Assembly: GCF_042477335.2 (NCBI RefSeq)
Contig: NC_091245.1
Coordinates: 118,144,501-118,208,500 of the forward strand
Length of the DNA stretch: 64,000 nucleotides
DNA from: Ovis canadensis
Taxonomy: Eukaryota; Chordata; Mammalia; Artiodactyla; Bovidae
Reading direction: 5' to 3'
A program made the position numbers and the translations under genes. The stretch's first letter is position 1, and every line of letters starts with the position of its first letter. Positions 1-10,965 of the stretch are shown here, piece after piece. A model generated the notes under the pieces. It saw only the letters and a list, made by a program, of their open reading frames with translations, did no database searches and was not told where the DNA came from.

Positions 1-1376
1 GAAAGCTGAATAGCTACATGTAAAAGAATGAAATTAGAACACTTCCTAACACCATACACAACGATAAACTCAAAATGGATTAAAGACCTAAATGTAAGAC
101 CAGAAACCATAAAACACTTAGAGGAAAACATAGGCAGAACACTTGATGACATAAATCAAAGCAAGATTCTCTGTGACCCACCTACTAGAGTAATAGAAAT
201 AAAGACAAAAGTAAAGAAGTAGGACCTGATTAAACTTAAAGGCTTTTGCAAAAAAAAAAAAAAAAAAAAGGAAACTATAAACAAGGTGAAGAAAACAACC
301 CTTAGAATGGAAGAAAATAATAACAAATGAAGCAACTGAAAAAGGATTAATTTCCAAATTATGCAAGCAGCTCATACCATTCAATACCAGAAAAACAAAC
401 AACCCAATCAAAAAGTGGGAAAAAGACCTAAACAGACATTTCTCCAAAGAAGACATACAGATGGCTAACAAACACATGAAAAGATGCTCAACAATGTTCA
501 TTATTAGAGAAACAAAATCAAAACTGTAATGAGACATCACCTCACACCAGTCAGAATGACCATCGTCAAAAAGTCTACAAACAATAAATGTTGGAGAGGT
601 TGTGGAGAAAAGGGAATGCTCCTGCCCTGTTGGTGGGAATGAAAATTGATACAACCACTATGAAAGATGGTATGGAGCTTCCTTTAAAAACTAGGAATAA
701 AACCACAATATGGCCCAGCAATTCCACTCCTAGGCATATACTCTGAGGAAACCAAAATTGAAAAAGACACATGTACCCCAATGTTTATTGTAGCACTATT
801 TACAATAGCCAAAACATGGAAGCCACCTAGATGTCCATTGACAAATGAAGGGATAAAGAAGTTGTACATATACACAATGGAATATTGCTCAGCTGTAAAA
901 AGGAACATCTTTGAATCAGTTCTAATGAGATGGATGAACCTGGAGCCCATTATACAGAGTAAAGTAAGTCAGAAAGGGAAAGATAAATGTCATATACCAA
1001 TGCATATATATGGAATTTAAAAGGATGGTACCAAAGAATTTATTTACAGGACAGTAATGGAGAAACAGACATAGAGAACAGATTTACGGACATGGGGAGA
1101 GGGGAGGAGAGGGTGAGATGTATGGAAAGAGCAACATGGAAACTTACATTACCATATGTAAAATAGACAGCCAAAGGGAATTTGCTGTATGGCTCAGGAA
1201 ACCCAAACAGGGGCCTGTATCGACCTAGAGAGGTGGGATGGGGAGGGAGATGGGAGGGAGCTTCAAGAGGGAGGGGACATTTGTATACCTATGGCTGATT
1301 CATGCTTGACAGAAAATAACAAAATTCTGTAAAGCAATTATCTTTCAATTAAAAATAAATTAAAATAAGAGAAAGA
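1..1376 (+). mobile_element. L1 LINE, 3' end (ORF2 C-terminus, 3' UTR, A-rich tail)
   Basis: The plus strand carries broken ORF2 coding: frames at 28-222 and 781-1020 give L1-like peptides, the second with the C-terminal stretch around MEYCSAVKRN and WMNLEPII. A typical G-rich ruminant L1 3' UTR follows (about 1080-1300) and ends in an A-rich tail near 1349-1376. The frame is interrupted repeatedly, so it is dead. The 5' part lies outside the window. Confidence 0.88.
250..269 (+). repeat. A20 tract inside L1 ORF2
   Basis: Twenty uninterrupted A residues sit inside the L1 coding remnant, where related copies have only a short A-rich stretch. It is an internal expansion, not a poly(A) tail, because ORF2 sequence continues on both sides. 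Confidence 0.9.
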
Positions 1377-1574
1377 AATCTATGTGGGTTTCCTGTAAAA
1401 TGCCTGCCCTGCTTACTCAGAAAGATTGTTGTGAGAATCAAATAAGGCTGACACATGTGAAGCGTCTTGGACACACTGAAATTGTATGCAAATGGAGTTT
1501 CTGTTAATGTCCTCGGTATTTAATTCTCCCCAAGCCAGTGCAAGATCCGGCAAGAATAATCATCCTTACAGTTA

Positions 1575-1710
1575 AAATTTTTCTCTTGGAGGAAATGGCA
1601 ACCCACTCCAGTACTCTTGCCTAGAAAATTCCATGTATGGAGGAGCCTGGTGGGCTATGGTCCATGTGGTCACAAAGAGTCGGACACGACCGAGCGACTT
1701 CACGACTTCA
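1575..1710 (+). mobile_element. Bov-tA SINE fragment (3' body)
   Basis: It matches the Bov-tA body from the phrase gaaatggcaacccactccag through gtcggacacgaccgagcgac. The tRNA-like head is missing. The body is homologous to the BovB 3' end. Confidence 0.85.
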
Positions 1711-1715
1711 TGATG

Positions 1716-1915
1716 TATGTTTTAACTTTTTATTTGATGTAATTTCAAGTTATAGAAAAGCTATAGGAAAGTATGAAGAAAGCTGTATGTCCTATACCCA
1801 GATGTATCAATTATTACTATAAGTTGCCCCATTTGTTTTTTTCTTTTTGTCTGTCTCTCTCTTTGCAGATATCAGGTCCTTTTACCCCTAAATACCTTAT
1901 TATATATTTCATTCT
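1716..1915 (-). mobile_element. Old L1 (L1M-type) fragment
   Basis: T-rich sequence beginning near aactttttatttgatgtaat resembles an ancient mammalian L1 noncoding region in reverse orientation, the same kind as at 47.4-48.3 kb. It is strongly diverged; the family name is from memory. Confidence 0.5.
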
Positions 1916-1928
1916 CTCATATCACCCC

Positions 1929-2263
1929 AGTTCAGTTCAGTTCAGTTTAGTCATTCAGTCGTGTCCGACTCTGGGATGCCATGAATCGCAGCACGCCAGG
2001 CCTCCCTATTCCATCACCAACTCCCGGAGTTCACTCAGATTCACGTCCATCGAGTCAGTGATGCCATCCAGCCATCTCATCCTCGGTCGTCCCCTTCTCC
2101 TCCTGCCCCCAATCCTTCCCAGCATCAGAGTCTTTTCCAATGAGTCAACTCTTCGCATGAGGTGGCCAAAGTACTGGAGTTTCAGCTTTAGCATCATTCC
2201 TTCCAAAGAAATCCCAGAGCTGATCTCCTTCAGAATGGACTGGTTGGATCTCCTTGCAGTCCA
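1929..2263 (-). mobile_element. BovB LINE, 5'-truncated 3' end
   Basis: It starts with the BovB end repeat (ttcag)n and reads antisense through the last RT-ORF segment (open frame 2006-2296, with [20 protein letters not shown] visible). It stops abruptly at the phrase for 'ttgcagtccaag', where the next repeat begins. Confidence 0.9.
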
Positions 2264-2265
2264 AG

Positions 2266-2397
2266 TACAATTACCAAAACCAGCAGATTCAACCAACCGC
2301 AGACTGTGTAGTTCTGTATGTGTTTACTGAAAAAAAAAAAATGTGTATAAGTGAACCTGTAGAGTTCAAACCTGTGTTGTCCAAGGGTAAGCTGTGC
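2266..2397 (-). mobile_element. MER2-like (Tigger-group) DNA transposon terminus
   Basis: Read on the minus strand from 2397, the terminal phrase resembles cagttgacccttgaacaaca, followed by a gtttgaact and cacttata block and a 'ggttggttgaatc' block. This order fits the MER2 end. Only one terminus is present and an internal A-tract has expanded. The family name is from memory. Confidence 0.6.
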
Positions 2398-2415
2398 ATA
2401 TATAAAGTGTGATAT

Positions 2416-2707
2416 GCATATAAAGACAGAGAAGGCAATGGCACCCCACTCCAGTACTGTTGCCTGGAAAATCCCATGGACAGGGGAGCCTGGTAGGCTG
2501 CAGTCCATGGGGTCGCTAAGAGTGGGACACGACTGAGTGACTTCACTTTCACTTTTCGCTTTCATGCATTGGAGAAGGAAATGGCAACCCACTCCGGTGT
2601 TCTTGCCTGGAGAATCACAGGGATGGGGAGCCTGGTGAGCTTCCATCTATGGGGTCGCACAGAGTCGGACACGACTGAAGTGACTTAGCAGCAGCAGCAT
2701 ATAAAGA
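2416..2707 (+). mobile_element. Dimeric Bov-tA-type SINE with (GCA)n tail and target duplication
   Basis: Two Bov-tA bodies are joined by an 'actttcacttttcgctttcatgc' type linker (about 2545-2567), and the element ends in (agc)4. A perfect 11-bp target duplication, gcatataaaga, flanks it at 2416-2426 and 2697-2707, so the insertion is 2427-2696. Confidence 0.9.
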
Positions 2708-2879
2708 AAACACGAGTTTATACCGGCACTTCCATTCAAATCAGTACTACCAATGCATTCTAGTCCTTCCCCCTTCCTGTATTTTTAACTTCCTTCCCTG
2801 AAAGTGAGTAACCTGGCTCCCATTCACAAAATACATATTTGCCCAGGCTTGGAACACTCGCACAGTAGTTTCAAAACTG

Positions 2880-3262
2880 CTAAACCTGTTTGGCTTACTT
2901 CACTTAGCATGATAAATATCATATGATATTGCTTATATCTGGAATCTAAAATAATGATACAAATAAACTTATTAATAAAACAGAAATAGACCCACAGACA
3001 TAGAAAACAAATTTATCAAAGAGAAAAGGGGAGAAAGGATAAATTATGAGTTTGGGAGTAACACATGCACTACTATATATAACAGATACTCAGAAAGGAC
3101 CTGCTGTATAACACAGGGAACTAGACTCAGTATACTATAATAACTTATAAGGGAACATATGAAAAAGAATATACACACACATATATATTGTTTGCTATAT
3201 ACCTGAAACTAACATAACATTGTAAATCAACTCTTCAATTTTAAAAAAGGAAAAAAAAATGC
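2880..3262 (+). mobile_element. L1 3' UTR remnant
   Basis: It contains recognisable L1 3' phrases in order: cttagcatgataaatatca, aacagaaatagacccacag, ctgctgtataacacaggga and cctgaaactaacataacatt, then an A-rich end. It is an older subfamily than the copy at the window start. Confidence 0.8.
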
Positions 3263-4090
3263 TAACCCACACCACTATGAAAAACAAACCTACTAGGCAG
3301 AGTTTATTGATAGTTGGTTTTGACTTCAGACTGAGGTTATATAGTGAAAATACTGTGGTCAAATGTTACTTAGATTATTTTATTTCCTCCTTTGGTGTGA
3401 TTATGCTTTTCATATGAAATGTAGATAGACCCATTTGTTTCTGTTTGTGTCCTATTTTATGTTTCTTCCCCATTCTTCCTGATTAACTTTTTTTGCATAG
3501 TAAAACATTGACCTGGCTCCAAAAGTTAAAATCATACAGAAATGTATTTTTAAAGTATCACTCACCCAATTCTTTGCACTCTATTCCCACCACTCCCTGC
3601 AAATAACTAATCTCGCTAGTTTGGGGTTTATTCTTTCCGTGTTTCTTTTGGCAAAAAAAAAAAAAAAAACAAGGAGATGCATGTATATTTCCTTAGAAAA
3701 ATTAATATCAGGATTATTACTGACTTATAGGAAAGATACAGTACACACAGTTTATAGTCTGATCAGGCTGCATTTCCTACTGACTCAGAGGAGCCTGCAG
3801 GAGTCAGCAGGGGGCACAGAGCCAGCTCTCATGAGCTGAGTGGATATTACAAGTTCACTGTAGTCTGAACCCACATCCATCAACTGGCTGTTAATCCTTC
3901 TTGACAGACATCCCAGAAGAAACTTGATGTGTTAACTAATTCCAGAGTTTAATGGTGTGAAAGTCAAGGTTTGTGCTTGAGAGGCTGGAAGTAAAGTGAT
4001 TTATTTCAGCATTTGACTGACCAGAAGTCACTCATAAAGCAGATAGCCTCAGTAGCTTCAGAGCTCTTCCTCCACTTCACCCCAAGAAAA
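3263..4090. other. Unrecognised sequence with an A-tract
   Basis: No gene or clear repeat family is recognised here. A homopolymer of about 18 A residues lies at 3652-3669, and short open frames lack features. Parts may be ancient repeats too diverged to name. Confidence 0.5.
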
Positions 4091-4140
4091 AGAGCCTACA
4101 CATTATCCTTCAATTAAAAAAAAAAAAGAGTCTACACATT
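4091..4140 (+). mobile_element. Ultra-short L1-end insertion with 14-bp target duplication
   Basis: The 22-nt insert at 4105-4126 is atccttcaatt plus A11, the terminal bases of ruminant L1 and its tail (compare the phrase near 1340-1352). It is flanked by agagcctacacatt (4091-4104) and agagtctacacatt (4127-4140), a 14-bp duplication with one difference. Confidence 0.7.
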
Positions 4141-4839
4141 TATGTTTCCCCATAAGGCTCTACTTAGGAGACCCAAGAGTCTCAAGCCCCAAGCCCTTCT
4201 TAAGATGCATTTGATATACCACCATATGCCAGCGACAATGGCAGGTCTGTCTGCCCACCTGTCAGTGGGGCCTCTCAGCCCCACAGGTGAAGAAAAAGGA
4301 CGATGGCTCCGCCTGACTGCACCTGTGTTCACCTGAGCAGAGTCAAGAATGTGAACAATTCAAGTATTCTCCAGCAGAGAAACTCAGCGGTGAGGCTGAG
4401 AGACTCTGGACGCACTTTTCTCTTTGGGAATTTCTCTTTTGTGTCCACTGCTTTTCTTGACTGAAGGGCACAGTCTGTGCTGGATGGCAGACAGAGAGCC
4501 TCGGGTGGCTGCCTTGGCTAAGGCAAGCAGAGCTTCAGCAAAGGAGGCAGCTTCGGCTGTTCTGTACAACCAGGAGACCACTTGGGCATAAGGGAACACC
4601 CCCAAACTCTGCCAAGTGTGCAGAGGAACAGAGCTTTCCTCTCCACCCCCAACTCTCCTTGTTTTCTCCTTTAGTCCATCTTACCATCCCATGTCAGTAC
4701 ACTCAGCTGAGAAGCGTAAAGAGATACATACCCTTAGGGCACAGCAAAGTTAAATTCTCCCCCTTGATCCCTGCATAAACCCTCTTGGGTTGACAGCAAC
4801 TCTCCTCTAGCCCCATAAGGCGGAGTATTGGGAATACTG
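4141..4839. other. Unrecognised sequence
   Basis: No gene, RNA or repeat is recognised. Short opposing open frames at 4132-4336 and 4384-4605 have no conserved motifs and overlap on both strands, as expected by chance in moderately GC-rich DNA. Confidence 0.5.
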
Positions 4840-4849
4840 TGTTGATGGA

Positions 4850-5045
4850 TGGTAATATATATGTTAGTACGATAATGTTCTACTCCTGGGGCTCTTTCAT
4901 AGAATCTTGGATGTGGAAGGACCTTGAGGTCACCCAGGACAGTTTCCCACCTACTCAGCAATCTTTCTGCAATGCCTTTGACAGGTGGCCATTCAGCCTC
5001 TGTCTGAACCCTTCCAGTGATAAGGAACTCCATACCACTGAATAG
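4850..5045 (+). mobile_element. Possible ancient CR1/L3-type LINE fragment
   Basis: The block 'atagaatcttggatgtggaaggacctt' followed by 'ggccattcagcctctgtctgaac' and 'cttccagtgataaggaact' resembles the 3' region of ancient CR1/L3 elements. It is heavily diverged, so the class is uncertain. Confidence 0.4.
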
Positions 5046-5320
5046 CAGACTCCTACTCATCCTTCAAGACCTTGATCAAATGTCATCTGCTTAGTAAAGC
5101 TTTTCCCAGTTCCCCTAGGCAGATCAGTTACTGTATAACTTGTGATCCTTCAGCACTTTTCCTTTAGTCTATGAGTCTATTGCATTGCAATTTATCTATT
5201 TATATGCATGCCTGTCTCTCCTATGGCCTCTGAGCTTTTCCTGAGAGCTCGCCATATTATTCATAATTGTATCCTCAACTCTTAATACAACAGCTGACAC
5301 TTAGATGTTCCAATAATCAT
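5046..5320 (+). mobile_element. L2 LINE 3' end
   Basis: It shows the usual L2 3' order: ctcatccttcaagac, a caaatgtcatctg block, the pyrimidine-rich middle, and a terminal block resembling 'ctgtctctcc...gagctt'. Identity is old and low. Confidence 0.7.
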
Positions 5321-5765
5321 CATTGACTATGAAGATGAGTGTATTCTCCTAAGATAGCTTATACCATATTTAAACAACAATAATTATTTAAATATCCATC
5401 CTTATTTTGAGCCCATGTCTTATTTCCTGCCTTTTCCACACAGTGGAAAAGGGACAAAAGGAAGCTAGAGCTTATCAAATTTCCACTTTTTGCTAGACAC
5501 TCCTCTGGACAGCTTTACATAAACTTCATTTGTTCTTTCATTTACCATCCTTCTGATACTTGCAGTCCTCATGATTCCTGTGATCTTCTGCTCAGGTGCA
5601 ATACTTCCTCAGCAGATGTGGCTTTAGAACCTCAACTCTCCATTCTTCTAGCTCTTCATGGGTTTACCTTGGGGGAGCTAAAGGAAACTCATGTGGTGAG
5701 GGCCATTATCTGCCCTTGGAATGCAATGGCTCACCAGAGAGGATGTGACAGCTGCTCAGTCTTTT
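5321..5765. other. Unrecognised sequence, possible weak MIR
   Basis: The stretch near 5475-5560 faintly resembles the MIR phrase 'ctagacactcctctggacagctttacat'. Nothing else is recognised. Confidence 0.35.
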
Positions 5766-5998
5766 AGACGGTGGTGATTTAGTCACTAAGTAACGTCTGA
5801 CTTTTGTGACCCCATGGACTGTAGCCCACAAAGCTTCTCTGTCCATGGGATTTCCCAGGCAAGAATATTGGAATGGGTTGCCATCTCCTTCTCCAGGGGA
5901 TCTTCCCAACCCAAGGACCAAACCTGTGTCTCCTGCATTGAAGGTAGTCTCCTGCATTGCAGGCAGTTTCTTTACCACTCAACCACAAGGGAAGCCCC
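5766..5998 (-). mobile_element. Bov-tA SINE
   Basis: A near-complete element on the minus strand with the BovB-derived body and the tRNA-like head, whose pol III B-box region lies around 5905-5940. The head has a small internal duplication (ctcctgcattg twice). No tRNA gene is implied. Confidence 0.88.
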
Positions 5999-6907
5999 CA
6001 GTCTTACAGAGGACAGATAAAAGGCTTAGGAAAAGAGGTCAACACTTTTCCTAAGTACGAAGCACAGTACTTCAGTAACACATCTAATTTTCTTTCAAGC
6101 CTGTCTCAAGGGAAGATTCTGTTATGCCACAACTAATGAAACATTAGACCTGAGGCCAAAGAGCCATACAATCTGCACTCAGCTTAGTGTCACCAGTGTT
6201 GAATCCTCGGGTCCAGGTTTTTATCCATAGGTCAGTTCAGTTCAGTTACTCAGTTGTCTCTGACACTTGTGACCCCATGGTTGCAGCACACCAGGTTTCT
6301 CTGTCCATCACCAACACCTGGAGCTTGCTCTAACTCATGCCCATTGAGTCACTGATGCCATCCAACCATCTCATCCTCTGTCATCCCCTTCTCCTCCTGC
6401 CTTCAATCTTTCCCAGGATTAGAGTCTTTTCCAGTGAGTCAATCCTTCACATTAGGTGGCCAAGCTTCAGCTTCAGCATCAGGCCTTCCAATGAATATTC
6501 AGGACTGATTTCCTTTAAGACTGATTGATTTGATCTCCTTGTAATCCAAGGGACTCTCACGAGTCTTCTCCAACACCACAGTTCAAAAGCATCAATTCTT
6601 CGATGTTCAGCTTCTTTATGGTCCAACTCTCATATCCATACATGATTACTGGAAAAAACAATAGCTTTGACTAGATGGTCCTTTGTCAGCTAAGTAATGT
6701 CTCTGCTTTTTAATAAGCTGTCTAGGTTGGTCATAGCTTTTCTTGAAAGGAGCAAGCATCTTTTAATTTCATGGCTGCAATCACCATCTGCAGTGATTTT
6801 GGAGCCCCCAGAAATAAAGTCTCTCACTGACTCCACTGTTTCCCCATCTATTTGCCATGAAGTGATGGGACCAGATGCCATGATCTTAGTTTTTTGAATG
6901 TTGAGTT

Positions 6908-7432
6908 TTAAGCCAACTTTTCACTCTCCTCTTTCACTTTCATCAAGAGGTTCTTTAGTTCTTCTTTGCTTTCTGCCATAAGAGTAGTGTCATCTGCATA
7001 TCTGAGATTATTGATATTTCTCCCAACAATCTTGATTCCAGCTTGTGCTTCATCCATCCTGGCATTTCTCATGATGTACTCTGCATATAACTTAAATAAG
7101 CAGGGTGACAATATACGACCTTGATGTACTCCTTTCCTGATTTGGAACCAGTTCATTGTTCCATGTCCGGTTCTAACTGTTGCTTCTTGACCTGTATACA
7201 GATTTCTCATGAGGCAGGTAAAGTGGTCTGGTATTCCCATCTCTTGAAGAATTTCCCACAGTTTGTTGTGATCCACACAGTCAAAGGCTTCAGTGTTGTC
7301 AATGAAGCAGAAGTAGATGTTTTTCTGGAATTTTCTTGCTTTTTCTGTGATCCAACAAATGTTGGCAGTTTGATCTCTGGTTCCTCTGCCTTTTCTAAAT
7401 CCAGCTTGAACATCTGGAAGTTTGCAGTTCAT
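6908..7432 (-). pseudogene. BovB reverse transcriptase remnant (palm domain)
   Basis: This 174-residue frame carries the RT core of the BovB polyprotein, which makes cDNA from BovB RNA at a nicked target and also serves Bov-tA SINEs. Visible are the motif A region FIDNTEAFD (residues 43-51; other copies here read FIDYTKAFD), the substrate-binding region GKGV/SPCLF (about 100-112; here R-K-G-V-H-Q-G-R) and the catalytic box YADD (145-148). Both catalytic aspartates of YADD are intact, but the frame is cut at both ends by frameshifts. Continuation frames lie at 6690-6881 (downstream) and 7702-8157 (upstream linker). Confidence 0.85.
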
Positions 7433-8476
7433 GTACTGTTGAAGCTAGCTTGGAGAACTTTGAGCATTAGTTTGTTAGAAAGTGAGATGAGTACAATTGT
7501 GTGGTAGTCTGAACATTCCTTGGCATTGCCTTTCTTTGGATTAGAGTGAAAACTGACCTTTTCCAGTCTTGTGGCCACTGCTGAATTTTCCAAATTTTCT
7601 GGCATATTGAGTGCAACTTTTCACAGCATCATCTTTAAGGATTTGAAATAACTCAACTGGAATTCCATCACTTCCCCTACCTTTGTTCGTAGTGATGCTT
7701 CCTAAGGTCCACTTGACTTTGCACTCCGGACATCTGGCTCTGGGTGAGTGATCACATCATCATGGTTATCTGGGTCACTAAGATCTTTTTTGTGTAGTTC
7801 TTCTGTGTTTTCTTGCCACCTTTCCTTAATAGCTTCTGCTTCTGTTAGATCCATACCATTTCTGTCCTTCATTGTGCCTATCTTTGCATGAAATGTTCCC
7901 TTGGTATCTCTAATTTTCTTGAAGAGATTTCTAGTTTTTCTCATTCTATTGTTTTCCTCTATTTCTTTGAATATATCACTGAGGAAGGTTTTCTTATCTC
8001 TCCTTTTTATTCTTTGGAACTTGGCATTCACATGGGCAAATCTTTCTTTTTCTCCTTTGCCTTTAGCTTCTCTTCTTTTCTCAGCTATTTGTAAGGCCTC
8101 TTCAGACAACCATTTTGCCTTTTTGCATTTCTTTTTCTTGGGGATGGTCTTGATCACTGCCTCCTGGACAATGTCATGAACCTCTGTCCATAGTTCTTCA
8201 GGCTCTCTGTCTATTAGGTCTAATCCCTTGAGTCATTTTTGTCACTTCCACCATATAATCATAGGGATTTGATTTAGGTCATACCTGAATGGTCTAGTGA
8301 TTTCCTATTTTCTTCAATGTAAGTCTGAATTTTGCCATAAGGAGTTCATGATTTGAGCCACAGTCAGCTTCCAGTCTTGTTTTTACTGACTGTATAGAGC
8401 TTCCCCATCTTCAGCTACAAAGAATATAGTCAGTCTGATTTCACTATTGACCACTTGGTGATGTCCATGTGTAGAT

Positions 8477-8872
8477 TTATCTCTTATGATGTTGGAAGAG
8501 GGTGTTTGCTATGACCAGTGTGTTCTCTTGACTAAACTCTGTTAGCTTTTGCCCTGCTTCATTCTGTACTCCAAGACCAAATTTGCCCATTACTCCAGAT
8601 ATCTCTTGACTTCCTACTTTTGCATTCCAGTCCCCTATGATGAAAAGGACATCGTTTTTTGGTGTTAGTTCTCGAAGGTCTTGTAGGTCCTCATAGAACC
8701 ATTCAGCTTTAACTTCCTGGGGATTAGTTGCTGAGGCATAGACTTGGATTACCATGATATTGAATGGTTTGCCTTGGAAATAAACAGAGATCATTCTGTC
8801 ATTTTTGAGACTGCACCCAGTACTGCATTTCAGACTCTTTTGTTGACCCTTGGGGCTACTCCATTTCTTCAA
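8477..8872 (-). pseudogene. BovB APE-type endonuclease remnant (middle part)
   Basis: This 131-residue frame holds the middle of the BovB endonuclease. The GDWNAKVG block with its catalytic Asp and Asn is at about residues 81-88, after a 'VIQVYASA' stretch where the copy at 38.7 kb reads VIQVHAPT, so the expected His is missing. The N-terminal GTWNVRS block is in a separate frame at 9009-9218, beyond the nested L1. The endonuclease nicks target DNA to prime reverse transcription; this copy is inactivated. Confidence 0.8.
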
Positions 8873-8954
8873 AGGGATTCTTGCCCACAGTATTAGATAT
8901 AATTGTCATCTGAGTTAAATTCACTGATTGCACTCCATTTTAGTTCACTGATTC

Positions 8955-9081
8955 TTTTTTTTTTTTACTTTATTTTACTTTATAATACTATACTGGTTTT
9001 GCCATACATCAACATGAATCCACCATGGGTGTACATGAGTTCCCAATCCTGAACCCCACTCCCACCTCCCTCCCCATACCA
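8955..9081 (-). mobile_element. 5'-truncated L1 nested in BovB
   Basis: A T-rich start (revcomp of the A tail) is followed by the revcomp of the young ruminant L1 3' end, the same sequence as at 43.3-43.46 kb. It splits the BovB endonuclease: the BovB text resumes at 9082. I see no convincing target duplication. Confidence 0.85.
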
Positions 9082-9563
9082 TCTAAAATGTTGATGTTCA
9101 CTCTTGCCATCTCCTGTTTGACCACTTCCAATTTACCTTGATTCACGGACCTAACATTCCAGGTTCCTATGCAATATTGTTCTTTACAACATCGGACTTG
9201 ACTTCCATCACCAGTCATATTTACAATTGGGCATTGTTTTCACTTCGGCTCCATCTCTTCGTTCTTTCTGGAGCTATTTCTCCATTCTTCTCCAGTAACA
9301 TATTGGGCAGCTACCGACTTGGGGAGTTCATCTTTCATTGTCATATCTTTTTGCCTTTTCATACTGTTCATGGAGTTCTCAAGGCAAGACTAATGAAGTG
9401 GTTTGCCATTCCCTTATCCAGTGGATACATTTGGTCAGAACTCTCCTCCATGACCCATCCATCTTGGGTGGCCCTACACGGCATGGCTCATAATTTCACT
9501 GAGTTAGACATGGCTGTGGTTCATGTGATCAGTTTGATTAGTTTTCTATGATTGCATAGGTCA

Positions 9564-10224
9564 ATGGATAGGTCAGTCAGCATCTATTTTTAGTCCTACC
9601 TGTATCCAGCCCTCGCCTCTTCAGTTCCACCAAAATGCACCATAAAACCAATTGCTTCCCTTCGTCACCATCTGCAAAGACAAATCTCTGAAGATGTTGT
9701 ATTTGATATTAGTAACTCTCTTCAAATATACTCTCCAGTCACTCTTGATCATGTGTCTTTTTTTTTTTTTTTTTTCAGAAACCACCCCTGGATTCCTTCC
9801 TCACCACACATCCTATCAGCACTTGTTATTGATATTAGCTTTAGAAACAGACCTATTCCCCTCAGTTTAAGTCACCTCTGTGCCTTCTATAAAGGAAGGA
9901 CCACTTCTACCTTGGGGCTTGCTCTGCATATTTGAAAAGGCTTCCATCCTGACACATGATTAAAAATATTTATTTACACCTATGTCTTCCACAGTAAAAA
10001 TCTCTGAGCTTCTATTTTTTTCCCAGAAATTGCAAAATTTATCTTAAATTTTATTTGAAAATGCAAAGGCTTTAAATAGCCAAATAACTTTGAAAGTGAT
10101 GAAAAAGTTGGACGATTAACATAGCATACTTCAAGATTTCTTATAAAGCTGCCAAAATGAAATGTTGTATGTATGAACTGCATATATGCATGACTGATTT
10201 TTGTCAAGATATGTAAGATTTTCA
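9564..10224. other. Unrecognised sequence with a T18 tract
   Basis: A homopolymer of 18 T residues lies at 9758-9775, possibly the reversed tail of a lost or diverged retroelement. No gene or other repeat is recognised. Confidence 0.5.
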
Positions 10225-10478
10225 ACAAATGGCACTGAACAATTGGCTATCCACATGCAGTAAGATGAATTTCAACCATTACACCAAGTACAAAAATTAG
10301 TTCAAAATGGATCATAAACATAAATATAAAAAATAAAACTATACAACTTTTAAAAGAAAACAGAAGGAAGTCATTGCTAGCTTAGGTTAAGCAAAGAATT
10401 CCTGGATACAATACCAAAAGCATGAGTAATAAAACAACAATTTGATACATTGGACATCATCAAAATTAAACCATTTTG
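10225..10478 (+). mobile_element. Old L1 ORF2 remnant
   Basis: It preserves the L1 order 'ttcaacaaatggcactg', 'caattggctatccacatg', 'aaaatggatcataaacat' and 'ttggacatcatcaaaatta', which is ORF2 C-terminal coding. Many stops and indels are present. Confidence 0.75.
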
Positions 10479-10580
10479 CTCTGAACTTCTTGAGGGCAGG
10501 AATTTTGTCAGTCTTTGTGTTTCCAGGATCTGGCATAACCTCTGACATGTACAAAGTACTCAGTTGGTGCTAATTAACTG
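10479..10580 (+). mobile_element. L2 3' end fragment
   Basis: The phrases 'cttcttgagggcaggaattt' and 'gtactcagttggtgctaatt' match the L2 terminal region. Confidence 0.6.
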
Positions 10581-10639
10581 CTTTTGCAACAACCCCCAAA
10601 CACTGAGTCATTGTGTGACCTTATTCACTCACACCAGTG

Positions 10640-10800
10640 CCTTTAAATCAGCTAGAGATTTTGTTAGAAATGCAAATCACAGAGCTGTTGACTCTTTTAT
10701 GGGTAGGGTCTAGATGTATGCATTTGTAATAAGCATTCAGGTGATTCCAATGTTAATGTTCCTTACAATACACTTTGATGAACAGTGACTAACCTGCAGC
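10640..10800. mobile_element. MER5-like (hAT-Charlie) remnant
   Basis: The order 'ttgttagaaatgcaaatcac', 'tagggtctagatgtatgcat', 'aagcattcaggtgattccaa' follows MER5A/B non-autonomous hAT elements. Termini are worn, so orientation is not assigned. Confidence 0.5.
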
Positions 10801-10965
10801 CTTCTTTCCCATCATGCTCAGGGTATAGGGTAATTTGCCATTTCACATCTACACAATTATTAGCTTAGTAGATCAGTCACAAATTGCAAACATTATATAT
10901 CTGGTATTCAACAAGGCAAGTGTCAAAATATCTTATTAGCACAATTAGGTAAATTAATAGCTGGC

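Larger units (their letters stand above)
6226..9563 (-). mobile_element. Nearly complete BovB LINE with 9-bp target duplication
   Basis: The element occupies about 6235-9554 and is flanked by cataggtca at 6226-6234 and 9555-9563. Read on the minus strand it runs from the last part of the 5' UTR through the APE endonuclease, linker, reverse transcriptase and 3' end. It lacks the GC-rich 5' UTR present in the copy at 38.2 kb. Frameshifts and stops break the ORF into several frames, and an L1 is nested at 8955-9081. It cannot be active. Confidence 0.9.
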
